DNA of 64,000 nucleotides from Stichopus chloronotus (Eukaryota > Echinodermata > Holothuroidea > Aspidochirotida > Stichopodidae), in NCBI GenBank assembly GCA_021234535.1, contig CM037843.1, positions 12,175,979-12,239,978 on the forward strand, given 5' to 3'. A program made the translations under genes and the position numbers. The notes beneath the pieces were generated by a model. The model saw nothing but the letters and a program-made list of their open reading frames with translations. It searched no databases and was not told the origin of the DNA. Below, piece after piece: positions 33,061 through 44,524 of this stretch (position 1 is the stretch's first letter; the number at the start of each line of letters is the position of its first letter).

Positions 33061-35161
33061 ACCTACGTACGGAAATTTACGCGTTTGGCTGGAGAGCTAT
33101 TCTGTGGTCACTGGACTAAGCTATAATCAAATTTCATGGTCGGGCTGGCCAGCCATCTGCCCTGCGGGGTCAGCAAGTCCGCCTGACCGTATCACTTACG
33201 CAATTCCGATACTCAGCAGGTAGTTTGGATAGCAACACAATGAATTTTGTAAATCGACACGCTTGAAGCACGTGACTGAGTGATCATTGCAAACTCTACA
33301 GATAGGTTGATAAACAGAGTTGATTTTGAGAGAACCATGTTCGACTATGGAAAATATTTTCCCACCACACTTAAAATGTTTTCCGTAATCCAGGCACATA
33401 AACAAAGGAATGAAACATGTATCAAAGTTTGTTACAATGAATCACGGACGTTTTAAGTTTGGTGAATTTTTTTTTTTTAATCAAATTTTTGCACAAAGAG
33501 AAAATGAATTAATAGCGACAAGTGCAGATAGCCTATACTTTTATATAAATTGTTGATAATTACAAAGGTGAGCCTAGGCTGAGAAATTCAATGTAAAACA
33601 TGTATACAAGACTATCTGAACATCCCAGCACTGAAGCCATGCAGTGTGCAGTCAGTAGATCCATCAATTACGAAGATCCAGTAAATATACTTAGTTAAGT
33701 AAAGAAAAAAACTTCTAAGGCTAATGAAATGCAGTTTTGAGTTCATGATTATTTTTGGAACTAATTTGCGCAGAGAAAATGGTTTGCTTCAACGACGTAG
33801 CACGGACGTGTTTTACTCATGCGTTCAGCTCTGACTGCATTCGGCATTTGACGTATTTTGGCTTCAGTGGTAATATGAATTGCGCATTATATTACGTCTA
33901 CAAGGTATATCCCCTGTCGACACTGCATACTACCACTCGACTGCAAAAAAAGTTCATGTACTGACAAGTATTCACACATTCCTATACTTGATATGTTACC
34001 GAACAAACTGTAACAAAATGTTTTATCTATAGGCCTATCTTGGGGTCACAACTCTCTTCACCTACTCATCAGGATTGCGTACAGGTATCATTCACTGCAG
34101 GCTGACCTGGGTTGGAAAACCTTGCAAAACTTCCGAACCTGGTTGGCGGGAAATCGCCGACGTTCGCAGGAAATCCTACATGTAGAGACATATTTTTTTT
34201 TTAGCAAAAAAGGGGAAAAAACCGGGAAATCTTCAGAAAACTAAAATGAGGGAGAACAGGGAAAAAAAAAAGTGCTGTTACATTTGTTGAAATATTTAAA
34301 AAAAAAAAATGCTCTGTTGATCGTCATTGCTTACGATACTCACATAGGCAAATAGAGCATGTTACCTCTATCACGCCTAACCACGATGTTCAATATATCC
34401 ACAACAACCACGCAAGTTACCAGAAATTATCGCCAGTTTACTTTTAGGCAAACTTCAGTCGCCCTACATACACTATGAATCCCAGTGGCCCGGGAAGATT
34501 CGCGCAGAGCTCGTGCAGAATTTCATCTCTGTTGGTTTTAGAGTTTTTTTTTTTTCCTGAACTCAGCACAACGGATTCTCTGTGCAAGTAATGAGATACT
34601 GAGTACTTTCAACATACACTACATGCAGTAGCTGCGCAAACAGTACCCACGCGGAATGGCTTGACCTTTGTACCTTCTTTTTGTTTGCAGCCTTACACTC
34701 AGATGCAATGGTAGCGCCAATATCTTTCTCGAAAGCAATGCGTTACATGCAGTAAAAAAAATGCCTCGATTAAACCATTTTGAATATGGGGGGAAGACTT
34801 TTATTTTTAACATTTTTTTTGCTGCAAGTTTCTACTGCCTGAGAATGGTCACATTTGAATTGAATAAAAAAGTTCGTAAAGTAATGTAGTAAAGTGAAAT
34901 TTTGCACAATTGGCCTCCCTTATAGTTCCTCTCCTCTTGCTCCCATGGTCTCCTTGCCTCCTGGAGAGCCTGTGACCTCTGAACCCCATTGTCCATTCTT
35001 CAGCCTCTCTACGGCCTCCAGGGGCAGTATTCAGGTGCCAGTTAGAGTAGATCCTGGTCATGTGCTTGGATCCTGATTGGTTGGGAGTTACCAGGGGTGG
35101 AATCTGGCATTAGACATTGGCTGCTGTCATGGGTCTGGGATATTTCTGGACAAGTGATGGG
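33061..35161. other. Unexplained insert in Ty3-B integrase, left part
   Basis: About 2.1 kb with no convincing coding frame. A short stretch at 33055-33080 resembles internal T3 sequence (AACCCGACCTACGTACGG). The region 34150-34330 is A-rich with several poly-A runs. With 35756-37740 it separates the two catalytic parts of the integrase, so it must be inserted DNA. I cannot see clear ends or name it. Confidence 0.5.
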
Positions 35162-35755
35162 CATAGCGTGATTTTGTCCCCAGTAGTCATGGGGCAAGAT
35201 TTTCTTTTCACTCCAACCTACCTTCACTGTGATAACATCTTTCCAGTTCATGGACAATTTGGCAATAACCATCATTGCTAGCCTTCTCCCTACAGGGGTA
35301 AAATTGTGTGAAACATTATCTTCTAAGCTCTAAGCTAACTGTAATTGTGTGCCAGTCAACACTCACTTAAGCTGGGCCATGTATTCCTTTCTTTGTTTTA
35401 ACAAATTCCTTGTTCTGCTTCTCTTATCAGTTTGTTGTCTTATTTCTGCACAGAAAGTAAGGAAAGTTTACCAACATTAATTAAAAAGCATGCAGAACAC
35501 AAAATAAGATGTAGTCTATAAACATCCTAGAAACAGACCTTCTTGTGTGTTGATGGAGTAACCAATATCCCAGCTAAGATTGTAAAGATAATTGACCAAA
35601 GTTACTGGGCAAGCCCAAGCGTGTAATTTCTACCTGAGGCAGTCAATCTCTGTGTAAGTAGTGAAAAATCCACAACCCGGAAATTCCCATACATAGGTCG
35701 GGTTCGCCACACAAAAACTCTGCCCCATCATTACAGGGACCAAAATCACCCTATG
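35162..35755 (+). mobile_element. T3 copy 2, 594-bp TIR element
   Basis: Begins CATAGCGTGATTTTGTCCCC and ends GGGACCAAAATCACCCTATG. Long class, carrying the 57-bp segment. Very similar to copy 4 at 56711. Confidence 0.9.
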
Positions 35756-37740
35756 TTGGGTTTATTATGTGGTCGTACTTCTTTTGGTTTGCACTCATCA
35801 TCTGTCACCTGCCAGGAGAGGATGTGGTGGACTTTTGGCTCCAAGTCTGGGTAGATTTAGATGTCCCTGCTTGCAGGAAAACTGGCCAAGTGTGGGTAGA
35901 GACTGGCCATGTTGCTGTAGATTCACCAGTGTTATGTTGCTGTGACAGGATGTCAGCTGTGTTCTACCACTCTTAATTCATGTTGGGCTGGTGAGTGATT
36001 GGATAAGAGTTATGGTCAGATCCCAGGCTAAGGAATCTGAGGTGTTCAAAAGTATTCACAAGAGGTGCAATGCCATTATTTTGTTCTAATTCGAGTGGTT
36101 TAAATGTGACTTTATGCTGCAACCTCCAAGGTGCAGGTACCCCTTGACTCTGTAACATTTGAATTATGTATTTGTTTTGATTTCCTTGTTTTCATTTGTT
36201 CTTTATTGCTGCATTGGTGCCTTAGTTATGTAAAGTGTACTGATAAGGTGAGTTGGAAGGTGGTAATTCGATCCATTTTGAGGAGCCGTTTCCTGAAAAT
36301 GCCTAAAAATCCAATAAAGTAAACCAGGGCAATCATTCCCCCTCCCCTTTCTTCGTCAGAGGTTTTCCTTAAAAAAAGACTTTGCAGTAACCCTATAAAA
36401 GAGTTATGAAAAAGGTAAAAATAATGAGTTACAATCTTGAGTTGGGTAAAAACACTGTGTGCCGTCAGACATGCTTGAAACGAAGCAATTTGTGAATCAG
36501 TAAATTTACAAATTCCGGGCCGTCTTTGCTCTCAGCTGCCACTGAGTGGCAGAAGAGGAGTGATCATCGTATACTACAACTGTATTAGCATATGGCAGTT
36601 GAAATTCATAACGTATGGATATTACTGTGACAGCTTGCTAAAGGATGTATCTTAACAGTTTTCAGATTTCAATCCTTATGTACAAACTGCATTCTCACAC
36701 GACATGATGGACGGCCCAAAAATGAAACACAGGGAAAAAAATCGAGTGCATATAGGTATATCACATAGGTATATTTTTTTCATACTTTATAAATGCGTGC
36801 ATATGTAAGGACTTAATCTTGAAATATTTGCGTTCATATTTTTGTGTGCTCTTGTCGGCGGGTGTAATTCTCTGCTAAAATGATAACATGCATGAGGCCC
36901 CGGCAACTGGGACCAGCAGATCTTTATCTACGTTTGCCTACGTTGCGTTACATTTGAATGAAGAGCAAGCAATGTGAAAAGTATGATAGCTCAGCGTTTT
37001 GGCAATCGTAGTTTTACAGGCTGTGTATTTGAGATTCATTCAGTGACTTCATAAATCTTATAAGTCTTGATACGTCGATGCAAGCTTTAGTACCATTCAA
37101 TCCATCCGTGTTATGAAAATTGTATTTATACAAATTTATACATCATACATCGCGATTTAATATTTTTAATTGACCATACAACTTGCAAAATTGTTCCTCA
37201 ATCCCATGTTTGAGAAATTATGGAGTTGATTTGTTTTGTTTTCTTTGAGCAGAGGAGCTTCTATGTCAAAAGTCACTGTGAAACACAGGCCTAGGTGACA
37301 GACATGGGTGTGGATATAGGAGTGAAGGAGAAATTGGCTGGCACTGAAGAAAGACTATATGCGCTAATCCAAATCTTTGTTTTATCTGTGCCGTTATATA
37401 GTTTGAAAAAGGTTTCTTGCATCAGCAACACTGCAGTGTCCATTGACTTTGATTATCTTAAATACTGTCCATAGTATTTTCAACATGTAGTTGGTCAGTG
37501 CTTTTGTGCACTTTCTTGATATAATCAGGTAACAACTCCTTGATGTAATTGACTGTAAACAATCACTTGTCACAGGAGGGACACCTTGGAGGATAAGGTT
37601 TCACACCGTTTTGCCTCCTATGGGGCAGAGACGGGGATTGATTATATTGTCTAATCATCCATAAAGTGGAAAGATTTTATCAGAGCTAAGGTTAGCTGGA
37701 GTAAAAAAAAGCTTGCTGTATTCATTTAGGGCGAGTTAGA
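35756..37740. other. Unexplained insert in Ty3-B integrase, right part
   Basis: About 2 kb without a believable gene. At 37590-37715 there is a diverged partial T3-like sequence in the orientation of copy 1 (GATAAGGTTTCACACC and CATAAAGTGGAAAG blocks). It suggests that an older T3-related element forms the border of this insert. Nothing else is recognisable. Confidence 0.45.
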
Positions 37741-38651
37741 CCGCTATGTAGTTTGGTGTACCTAGGCGTTTACATAGTGACCAAGGACAAAATTTTGAAG
37801 GAAGGATTATTGAACAGTTATGTACAATGTATGGCATTAAGAAAAGTAGCACCACTCCATACCATCCCGAAGGAAATGCACAATGCGAACGTTTTAATAG
37901 GACTATGCATGACCGCCTGCGTAATCTGACTGCGGACAAGAAAAAGAACGGGCCTGCACATTTACCAGAACTGGTGTATGCATATAATGCTACCCCCCAC
38001 TCTTCAACAGGATATTCCCCCTTCTACCTCTTCTTTGGGAGGGACCCTATATTACCTGTTGACCATCTTCTGGGAATAGACAATGAAAACCCCTTTGTTG
38101 ACGACCACCACACTAGACAGACGGAGGCTCTCAAGAATGCGGCAGACAGGACTGAAGCAGAAGTGCTTCGTAGGAAACGGAGACTAGATAGGAAAGCTGA
38201 GGAGACTGACTTAGCGATACTAGGCACAAGGGTTTTCCTCAGAAATAGGGCCCACAAAGGACATAACAAAATTCAAGACTATTGGAACAATAGACCATTT
38301 AGAGTTGTCAAGAGACCATATCCAGATGGACATGTATATGTAGTAGAGCCTCTTGATGGTGATGGACCAGTTCAACTTTTGAATAGACGTGACCTTCTGG
38401 ACTCTAAGGAAATAGTTTCTGATACACTGCATTCTACAAAAGACCAAACCGGTAATGACTTGTCTTCTCCACCTGATGAGAGCACGGCTAGCAACCTTGA
38501 CGAGGACGATGGTGACCTTTGTACAGAGTACATACTGATTGAGACCTCTGAGGACACTGAAGTGCAGGTAGACAATACTGTAGCTGTAGCTCCACTGACC
38601 ATACACAGCCTAGTGAATTGCAAGTTAGAGATAACAAGCCTAAAGAAATAG
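37741..38651 (+). pseudogene. Ty3-B integrase, catalytic core end and C-terminus
   Basis: Resumes the DDE integrase with LHSDQGQNFEG, whose second catalytic Asp is at 37779, then YHPEGNAQCERFNR, whose Glu is at 37887. The block ATPHSSTGYSPFYLFFGRDP (near 37987) is typical of Ty3/Gypsy integrases. A GPY/F-like module follows (IQDYWNNRPFRVV, near 38269). The frame is open for about 270 codons and ends at a TAG at 38649. A one-base shift there moves the tail into the next frame. Confidence 0.9.
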
Positions 38652-38899
38652 AGGGAGCAAGTGGTTCTGACAAAGCAGGGGAGCACGACCAAGGTGAGCA
38701 ACCCTCTGCATTGTCAGACACTACTTCAAATTCACCTATACTCCGTAGAAGCACTCCTTTAAATGCTGGTTACAACTCTAACCCCTTCAATGGACCAAGG
38801 TCGCCTATAAAACAGGAAGTTCGTGTAGATTCTCAAATTCTGGCTAACCTCAGGGAGACTCAACTCCTTGTAGCCAGGATGCTAACACAAGGAAACTAG
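38618..38899 (+). pseudogene. Ty3-B pol C-terminal tail after a frameshift
   Basis: Overlaps the integrase end in another frame and contains ILRRSTPLNAGYNSNPFNG. This is like the end of Ty3-A pol (RRSARSTKGQHSNPF), so it is the natural pol tail displaced by one indel. It ends at TAG 38897. The last part (LRETQLLVARML) is hydrophobic and helical. Confidence 0.75.
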
Positions 38900-38986
38900 A
38901 CAAATATTTTCTCATCATATTAACTGTCACTATATTTTCTTGTATTATTTTCAATTTTGATTGTTTGTGTTGATGTGGTATTTGAG

Positions 38987-40046
38987 CATGTGAGAATGCG
39001 CCCTTTTGTTCCACTGACGTGAGTTGGAAGCCACTGGCTTCCAACTCACATTTGATGGACAAATTCTTTCCCTAGTCGGTGACGTATTACGTAACCGCTA
39101 CCTCCGCGATGCTGACAGAATTTTTCAGCCACACACCAAAACGTGGCACTATTTTTGCATGTTAATGGCTAGAGGATACCAAGATAGTGTTTGATGGCTC
39201 ATTTACACCCGATTATGTGGTTGAATTTTTCAATTTGGTGCAGAATTCGTCAAAATACGTACTTCCAGATGCCTAATCCTTACAAAAATCGTTTAAGGTT
39301 TGCTGTTCCCTTAGTGTGCGTCCTCCTTACAAAATACAGTATCTCCTACCACACGTTTGTTTTGGCGCGAAGGGTTGCTGCAGCAGTTAAGTTGTACACA
39401 GTGTAGTGCCTGTACAGTGCAATCAGGACTAGACTGTATGCTGTGTAATGTTGTTGGAGTAGAGAAGTTTGTACGCCATGTATTTAACACAAACTTAAGG
39501 TGTGATAGATGTAACTTGGGTGTTAATTTATAGTGTGATGTTAAGGTTGAAATTATGAAGTTAAATCCATAATATATACGTAATAAGGTATAAAAATATA
39601 ACATACGTATGTCTGAAAAGCCTGTCATTGAAATCTCATATTTAATGGGGTGCAAGAAGATATATTGATTTGGAAATTCACAGTAATGGTACAGTCCGAA
39701 TTGAGCTAATGATATTGACAATACTGCAGAGGGGGAGGAAGTTTGTTTGTGAGAAGAACACATTTAAAAACAAAAGAAGACCGTGATATTTTGTTAAATT
39801 GCTTCTTACCCAACCAAATTTTTCATTTGAAAGTGCAATTCAATGGTAAATCGCGCTTAGATTTCGTATCTGGACATATTTTACTGTAAATTTCACTTTT
39901 GTGTGTTATCTTGTAAAAAGGAGGCCAGCCAGCCAGCCAGTAGAGAGAGGCACTGACTTTCTTTCGAATGACGCTGTTGCCTTGATATGTACCTGGGGCA
40001 ACGAAAACCGGAACGGAAGTGCAATTAAAGGGCGCTTTTTCACATG
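38987..40046 (-). mobile_element. T4 copy 2, 1.06-kb TIR element
   Basis: Ends CATGTGAGAATGCGCCCTTT and AAAGGGCGCTTTTTCACATG are inverted repeats. It lies in the Ty3-B 3' untranslated region and is inverted relative to T4 copy 1 at 895-1987. It contains a perfect 15-bp hairpin with a one-base loop at about 39020-39050 (GTGAGTTGGAAGCCA arm). No coding capacity. Confidence 0.85.
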
Positions 40047-40349
40047 GGAATGCCACAATAATAGACTTATTTGCTGCACAGCAGCCAAGTCTTATATGTG
40101 TATGATTGTGTCAAATAAATGTGTATTGTGTGATAGTGAACTCTATGTACAAACAGGTACAAAAGCTTATTGGAGTAAAAGTTGGGACATGTCCATGGTT
40201 TGCAGGTGCTTACCACAGTTGGTTATTGGTACAACCAATGAAAATGATGTTACATTGTTATGCTAAAACGTTTGGAATGTTTCATGTTTTATGCCTTACT
40301 TTGATTTTTTTTATGTTGCCGTGGAAGACAACGATATCGCAGGGGAGTG

Positions 40350-40727
40350 TGTAACAATGGCTAATTGAGCACCCCTTTAATGTTATACCCTCTTTAGCCC
40401 TCTATATCACCCATTAGTCATAGTTAGTAATGACTAATAAAACTATCTGAGTGAGTGCCACTTTGCATCAATTCTCCAATTGTGTGCACATGTGTTTTCC
40501 AACCTGTGCTGAAGTTTTCCCTTGAAAAGTGTTTCTCTTGAAAAGTGGGGGTTAGGAATGTTCTTGGAGGACAGATAACAAGTTTACTCCTTTTCTCCAA
40601 TATAACAAGAAGCAGGACTGGGGAATTAGGAATTACTTCCTTAATTCCAAATTAACATTTGTGAATAAATATGTATCCAAAACAACCTGGTAACTAGTCA
40701 CTCTTTGTGTCAATTTGTGGTGTTACA
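40350..40727 (+). repeat. Ty3-B 3' LTR
   Basis: A 378-bp LTR, uninterrupted, preceded by a short purine tract (GCAGGGGAG). It gives the pre-insertion sequence for the site where Ty3-A entered the 5' LTR: AATAAATATGTATCC is continuous here. Confidence 0.93.
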
Positions 40728-40857
40728 CCAAGGACAAAAATATTCAACCTAATGAAGATTGTCATTTGAGACAGCTTAAATGGTCTCCTTTCTTAACAAG
40801 TTAACCAATTTAATAACTACTGAGTAATACATGCCATGACATCTTGAATATACTTAC

Positions 40858-40943
40858 AGGGCAATGAAGAAGTTCATTCTATTGATCTGCTTTCCACTGT
40901 AGTTTGCTCTTTTAAAGTATGCAAATACCATTGCCAATAGATA
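40858..40943 (-). CDS. spdya: Speedy/RINGO exon (central RINGO core)
   Basis: This 86-nt exon translates to YLLAMVFAYFKRANYSGKQ followed by INRMNFFIAL. This matches the Speedy/RINGO helix region Y-L-L-A-M-x-F-x-Y-F-K-R-A and N-F-F-I-A-L. The acceptor is CTTGCAG before TAT and the donor is a perfect GTAAGTA after GCCCT. The exon holds 28 codons plus two bases; those two bases complete a Leu codon with the first base of the exon at 10774-10945. It lies 127 bp from the right end of Ty3-B. The retrotransposon nest in the following intron therefore begins almost at this exon's donor, yet the splice sites look intact. Confidence 0.94.
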
Positions 40944-41196
40944 CTGCAAGAAAGTGTCAAAGGAAAAACATTATCAAATCAACATAGTGCATCTGAGGCA
41001 GTCATTTTGGGATGCAGAAAATGTGTTAGTTCTCCATAGATATACCCTTGAGCTTTTACAATGATCAACTCACATAGATACATTTCTGAATTCAATGACT
41101 TCTCATATGAGAGCAACATGAAGCCACTTGCAAAGAAGGTGGGACTTCTTGCAAAGCAACTGATGCCTAACTTGTAAACATTATTTAAAACAAAAG

Positions 41197-42480
41197 CACC
41201 AATGGTGCAGAAGCTCATACCTCCTACACACTGAATTTACCGTTTATATGTCATTATGTCAAATCACAGGAACTTCTAATGGAGTATCACTATAGCAAAT
41301 CATCAACAGTATACAAGAGAAGCTGTGGAACTGCACAAGTTGCAGAATTTCATAAAAAGAGCATCAACAGTGTAGAACTTCCATATTTATTGATAAATTG
41401 TGAAAATTGGTACTACACCAAATAACAATGCTTATACTAGCATCACTATTTACATACATCAATCATGAAAACTGCTGATTTTAAGTAATTTTTCTCACTG
41501 GTTTTTCTGGTTGTGGGCGTATGAGTTAGTACTTATGTGAAAAGTAAATATTCACAAGTTTTCCAAAACCAATTTAAATCTTTAACTACTTATTCATTAG
41601 TGGTCATTTCCATGGACACATGGTGAAGCTCTTAGATTGACCATCGATCCTCACTTGAAGACTTATGTGAAGGAAACTTGAAACATAGGTGACAGGTCTG
41701 AGAAGAACTGGAAAAAACCTAAATTTCATCATGAAAGAATTCAAAGTGCCCCTTTAATGTCTCTACACAAACCAACTGCCTCAGGGTAATACAAATCTCA
41801 GATAATTCACCAACTAACACTGTCCCATTACTCAATTACCATTCATGTGCAATAGAGGTATTTGAGATGTTGGATAATGGGAGTACACAGAAAAGCCTTG
41901 TCAGAAAAAAGAGTTAAAGGGGCACTTTAAAAGTAGAAGGAGTTAAGCATTTTGCAGAATTTCACTAAATGGACCATATGGCCCACATAAAACCATAGAC
42001 TATAAATTCAAGAACACCATACGATCATCATTATGACAAAAAAAAATGTACGAGAGAATCTGTAGGAGGAGAAACTGTTTGCAGAATCTCTTAAAATGGA
42101 CCATAGAGTTCATGTGGGGGTATGGACTGAAAGTTTTGAACAACCCACAAGAACTATCACCCAAGGAACATTGTGGCCAAGTTAAATATAAATCCATGAA
42201 AACGTGTGTGAGAAGCAGCATTTCAAACATAATTATTTTCATATAATGGACTATGGGGGTCCACTTGGGGTATTGGACTAAAAATCCCTGAACACACTGA
42301 AGGTACCATTAACAGAGTATCATTGTGACAAACTATCAACATTGTACAAGAGAACCTGTAGGAGAAGAGGCATTTTGCAGAATTTCATAAAATGGGCCAA
42401 AGTGTAGGGCCACATCGGACCTTAGACACAAAAATTCCTGAACACTTCAAGTGACCCACCACCCAAGCATGATTGTGTTG
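41197..42480. repeat. 1.3-kb dispersed repeat, copy 1
   Basis: Aligns with 59555-60915 (GGTGCAGAAGCTCATACC, TATGTCAAATCACAGG, AAATCATCAACA blocks). The right half consists of degenerate units of about 150 bp, each with CAGAATTTCATAAAATGG and a GGGCCACA-type block. Non-coding. Confidence 0.8.
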
Positions 42481-42483
42481 TGA

Positions 42484-42748
42484 GATAGATATATATAGGT
42501 GAGATAGATATGAGATAGATATCATAGACATGAGATGAGATATGAGATAGATATGCGATAGATATCATAGAGATGAGATCAGATATGAGATAGATATGCG
42601 ATAGATATCATAGAGATGAGATCAGATATGAGATAGAAATGAGATGAGATAGATGAGATAGAGATGAGATGAGATGGATTAGATGGATGGATTGGATGGA
42701 AGGACATATGGATGAAAAGAGGGATAGACAGACAGATAGACAGACAGC
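42484..42748. repeat. GATA/GATGA complex microsatellite
   Basis: Purine-rich tract of GAGATAGATAT, GATGAGAT, GGATGGATT and GACAGACAGATA words. A unit of about 44 bp (GATATGCGATAGATATCATA...) is repeated two to three times at 42510-42630. It ends at the Ty3-C 5' LTR. Confidence 0.88.
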
Positions 42749-43043
42749 GTAGTGACACAACATGTTACATTGCACATTTTCCTTTTTGGAAGTGCACCCG
42801 CTCCCCACTGATGTCACAGTTTCTGCAATCCTTCTTCCTTTGTGTCATCAATGACCCTGCTTCGTCTCAAGATTTTGGAGAAACAGCTAAACTGTGACCA
42901 CTTCTCTGTGGCTTGAACAGACAAAGAGGTTTCCAGGAATATCCCCTGCTGTATTTTTAAGCCAAGAGAAATTATACACAATTTTTCTCATGCATTACCT
43001 TTCATGAAAAACCACCTGTTTTATCTTATTGGAGAAAACATCA
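42749..43043 (+). repeat. Ty3-C 5' LTR
   Basis: Shares CATGTTACATTGC, CCTTTTTGGAAGTGC, CTCAAGATTTTGGAGAAACAG and TTATTGGAGAAAACATCA blocks with 52117-52404. Its left end abuts a GATA/GACA microsatellite. Confidence 0.78.
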
Positions 43044-43138
43044 TCGTAAGGTGATGCCATGCTTCATTATGTCATGTTAGCTGTCTGAAATTGTCACCAT
43101 ATTGAGCTTCTGACCTTCTTTTCTGGTTTTCTGGAAGT

Positions 43139-43577
43139 GCAGTTCAGCACGAGGAATATCACCTTGCAAGCCACTAAATATGCCTACATTGCGTCTTCAC
43201 TGAATGCCGAAGTTTCAAGGGAAGTGTGAGATTTGCCTTCTAATCCGACCACGTGTGATCAATATGATCAGATCAAAGAAGCACTCTTGTCGGAACAGCA
43301 GCGTGATAAAAGACTGCAAAACGAGGTAACTCTAGGCGATTGGAAACCATCACAATTATTGTGTCACATGAGGCAATTATCAGGTGCACTCATCATAGAT
43401 GAGCAGCTGTTTCTCCAAAGCTTAGTGCCTAATGTCAATCTGGTTTTAGCTCCTAGTAGTGATGGCGTTGAGCTTGAAAACCTAGCAGAGATTGCGGATT
43501 GTGGAAACTGTCGTGATCCTGACCATAACGGCGGTCAACCAAGCACCATCCGAGGAGTCAGCCATAGCAGACCTTAA
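43139..43577 (+). pseudogene. Ty3-C gag remnant
   Basis: Matches Gag of the mag/K02A2.6-like Ty3/Gypsy group: FSTRNITLQATKYAYIASSL (from about 43144), a TGA near 43228, then YDQIKEALLSEQQRDKRLQN, LGDWKPSQLLCHMRQLSG and LENLAEIADCG. Only the C-terminal half of the capsid domain is present and no zinc knuckle can be read. The first part is broken by the TGA, and the last 20 residues are already out of the family pattern. Confidence 0.78.
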
Positions 43578-43597
43578 GGAAGCAGGTCGAAGATCTG

Positions 43598-44158
43598 TTG
43601 CGACACGTCTGCGACCTTCTGGTGTGCTTATGTGCAAAAAACAACCGTAATCACTCTCCAAGTGCAAAGATTCCTCCACACGCAATACTGATGGTAAGTG
43701 TTAGTATCACACTACCTTTGATGACAAAGCAACCAAATGTCACTCTCCTTGTTTGGAAAATGAATATGCCAGCAAATAATTCCGACGAAATTCGTCTGAC
43801 TTCTAAACGTCGCTTGTTTTATGTACCGGATTCTTTGACAGGGCATGCCTTTTTTAGTGACAGTGGAGTTGAGGTGAGTGTTATTCTCCCTCAACCCAAA
43901 TATTGCAAGTGTGATTTGACCCCTTTCATACTGCTGGCCTGTGACAAATCGATTATTCAAACTTATGGTATGCGTTCAATTACCTTTAATTTAGGCCACA
44001 GATGTTACTTTCGATGGAAATTTGTAGTCACTAAAGTAGAGTGGCCTATTCTGGGTGATCATTCCCTACATCACTTTGGATACTTAGTAGATGTTTGCCA
44101 TTGCAGACTGACAGACCCTGCAACTATTAATCTATCTGTCAAAAGGTTTCTCTACTAA
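43598..44158 (+). pseudogene. Ty3-C protease remnant with DSG active site
   Basis: The segment RRLFYVPDSLTGHAFFSDSG (near 43810) followed by VEVSVILP corresponds to the retropepsin active-site region of mag-like elements, where D-T-G is expected; here it is D-S-G, which in retropepsins usually still works. TYGMRSITFNLGHRCYFRWK, WPILGDHSLHHFGYLVDV and RHRRL-like residues follow. The frame ends at 44158. The pol sequence after it is lost, and T1 copy C lies 170 bp on. Confidence 0.8.
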
Positions 44159-44329
44159 CGTCACCACAGTCTCACCTACGTTTGCCAGTATTAGTCCTTT
44201 GTCCTCATACCATGTGTGATTAGATTTCCTTCAACGACACAGTCGAACTATCAAGATTGTGCGGTTAAGCATTCTGTGATGCACCGCATCAGTCTAGTAG
44301 CACCTGTGACTGCCCACCCCTGCAGACTA

Positions 44330-44524
44330 CAATCTTGGACAAAACTGATGGGACACTTTGTCGTACGTTGCAAATATAATACTGAATTTTTGGTGGGGGA
44401 AAACATGAAACCCCGCGTCCCTTCCCATGTTGCACTATAGAAGTGAACGTACCCTTTGAACAGCGATCCTACAGCAAACAGTGAACGGTGCCCTGGGTGT
44501 CCCAAGGTATTTTGTCCAAGATTG
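44330..44524 (+). mobile_element. T1 copy C
   Basis: 195 bp, begins CAATCTTGGACAAAACT and ends TTTTGTCCAAGATTG. Followed directly by the second copy of X. Confidence 0.86.

Larger units (their letters stand above)
16983..40727 (+). mobile_element. Ty3-B: outer Ty3/Gypsy retrotransposon, heavily interrupted
   Basis: A full-length but dead LTR retrotransposon lies within the 30-kb Speedy intron, opposite in orientation to the gene. Its LTRs begin TGTAACA and end GTTACA. The 5' LTR is split by Ty3-A (16983-17318 and 24280-24339); the 3' LTR is intact at 40350-40727. The flanks are CCAA at 16979-16982 and CCAA at 40728-40731, a 4-bp target duplication that proves both ends belong to one insertion. 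Pieces follow in the order gag, protease, RT, RNase H, integrase, Ty3/Gypsy order. Removing the inserts leaves roughly 7-8 kb, the expected size. By eye the LTRs differ at about 17 positions plus an 18-bp and a few small indels (about 4-5%), so it is older than Ty3-A. Confidence 0.92.

Noticed and set aside
39311..39763. 150-residue minus-strand frame
   Set aside because: Lies inside T4 copy 2; T4 copy 1 does not keep it open.
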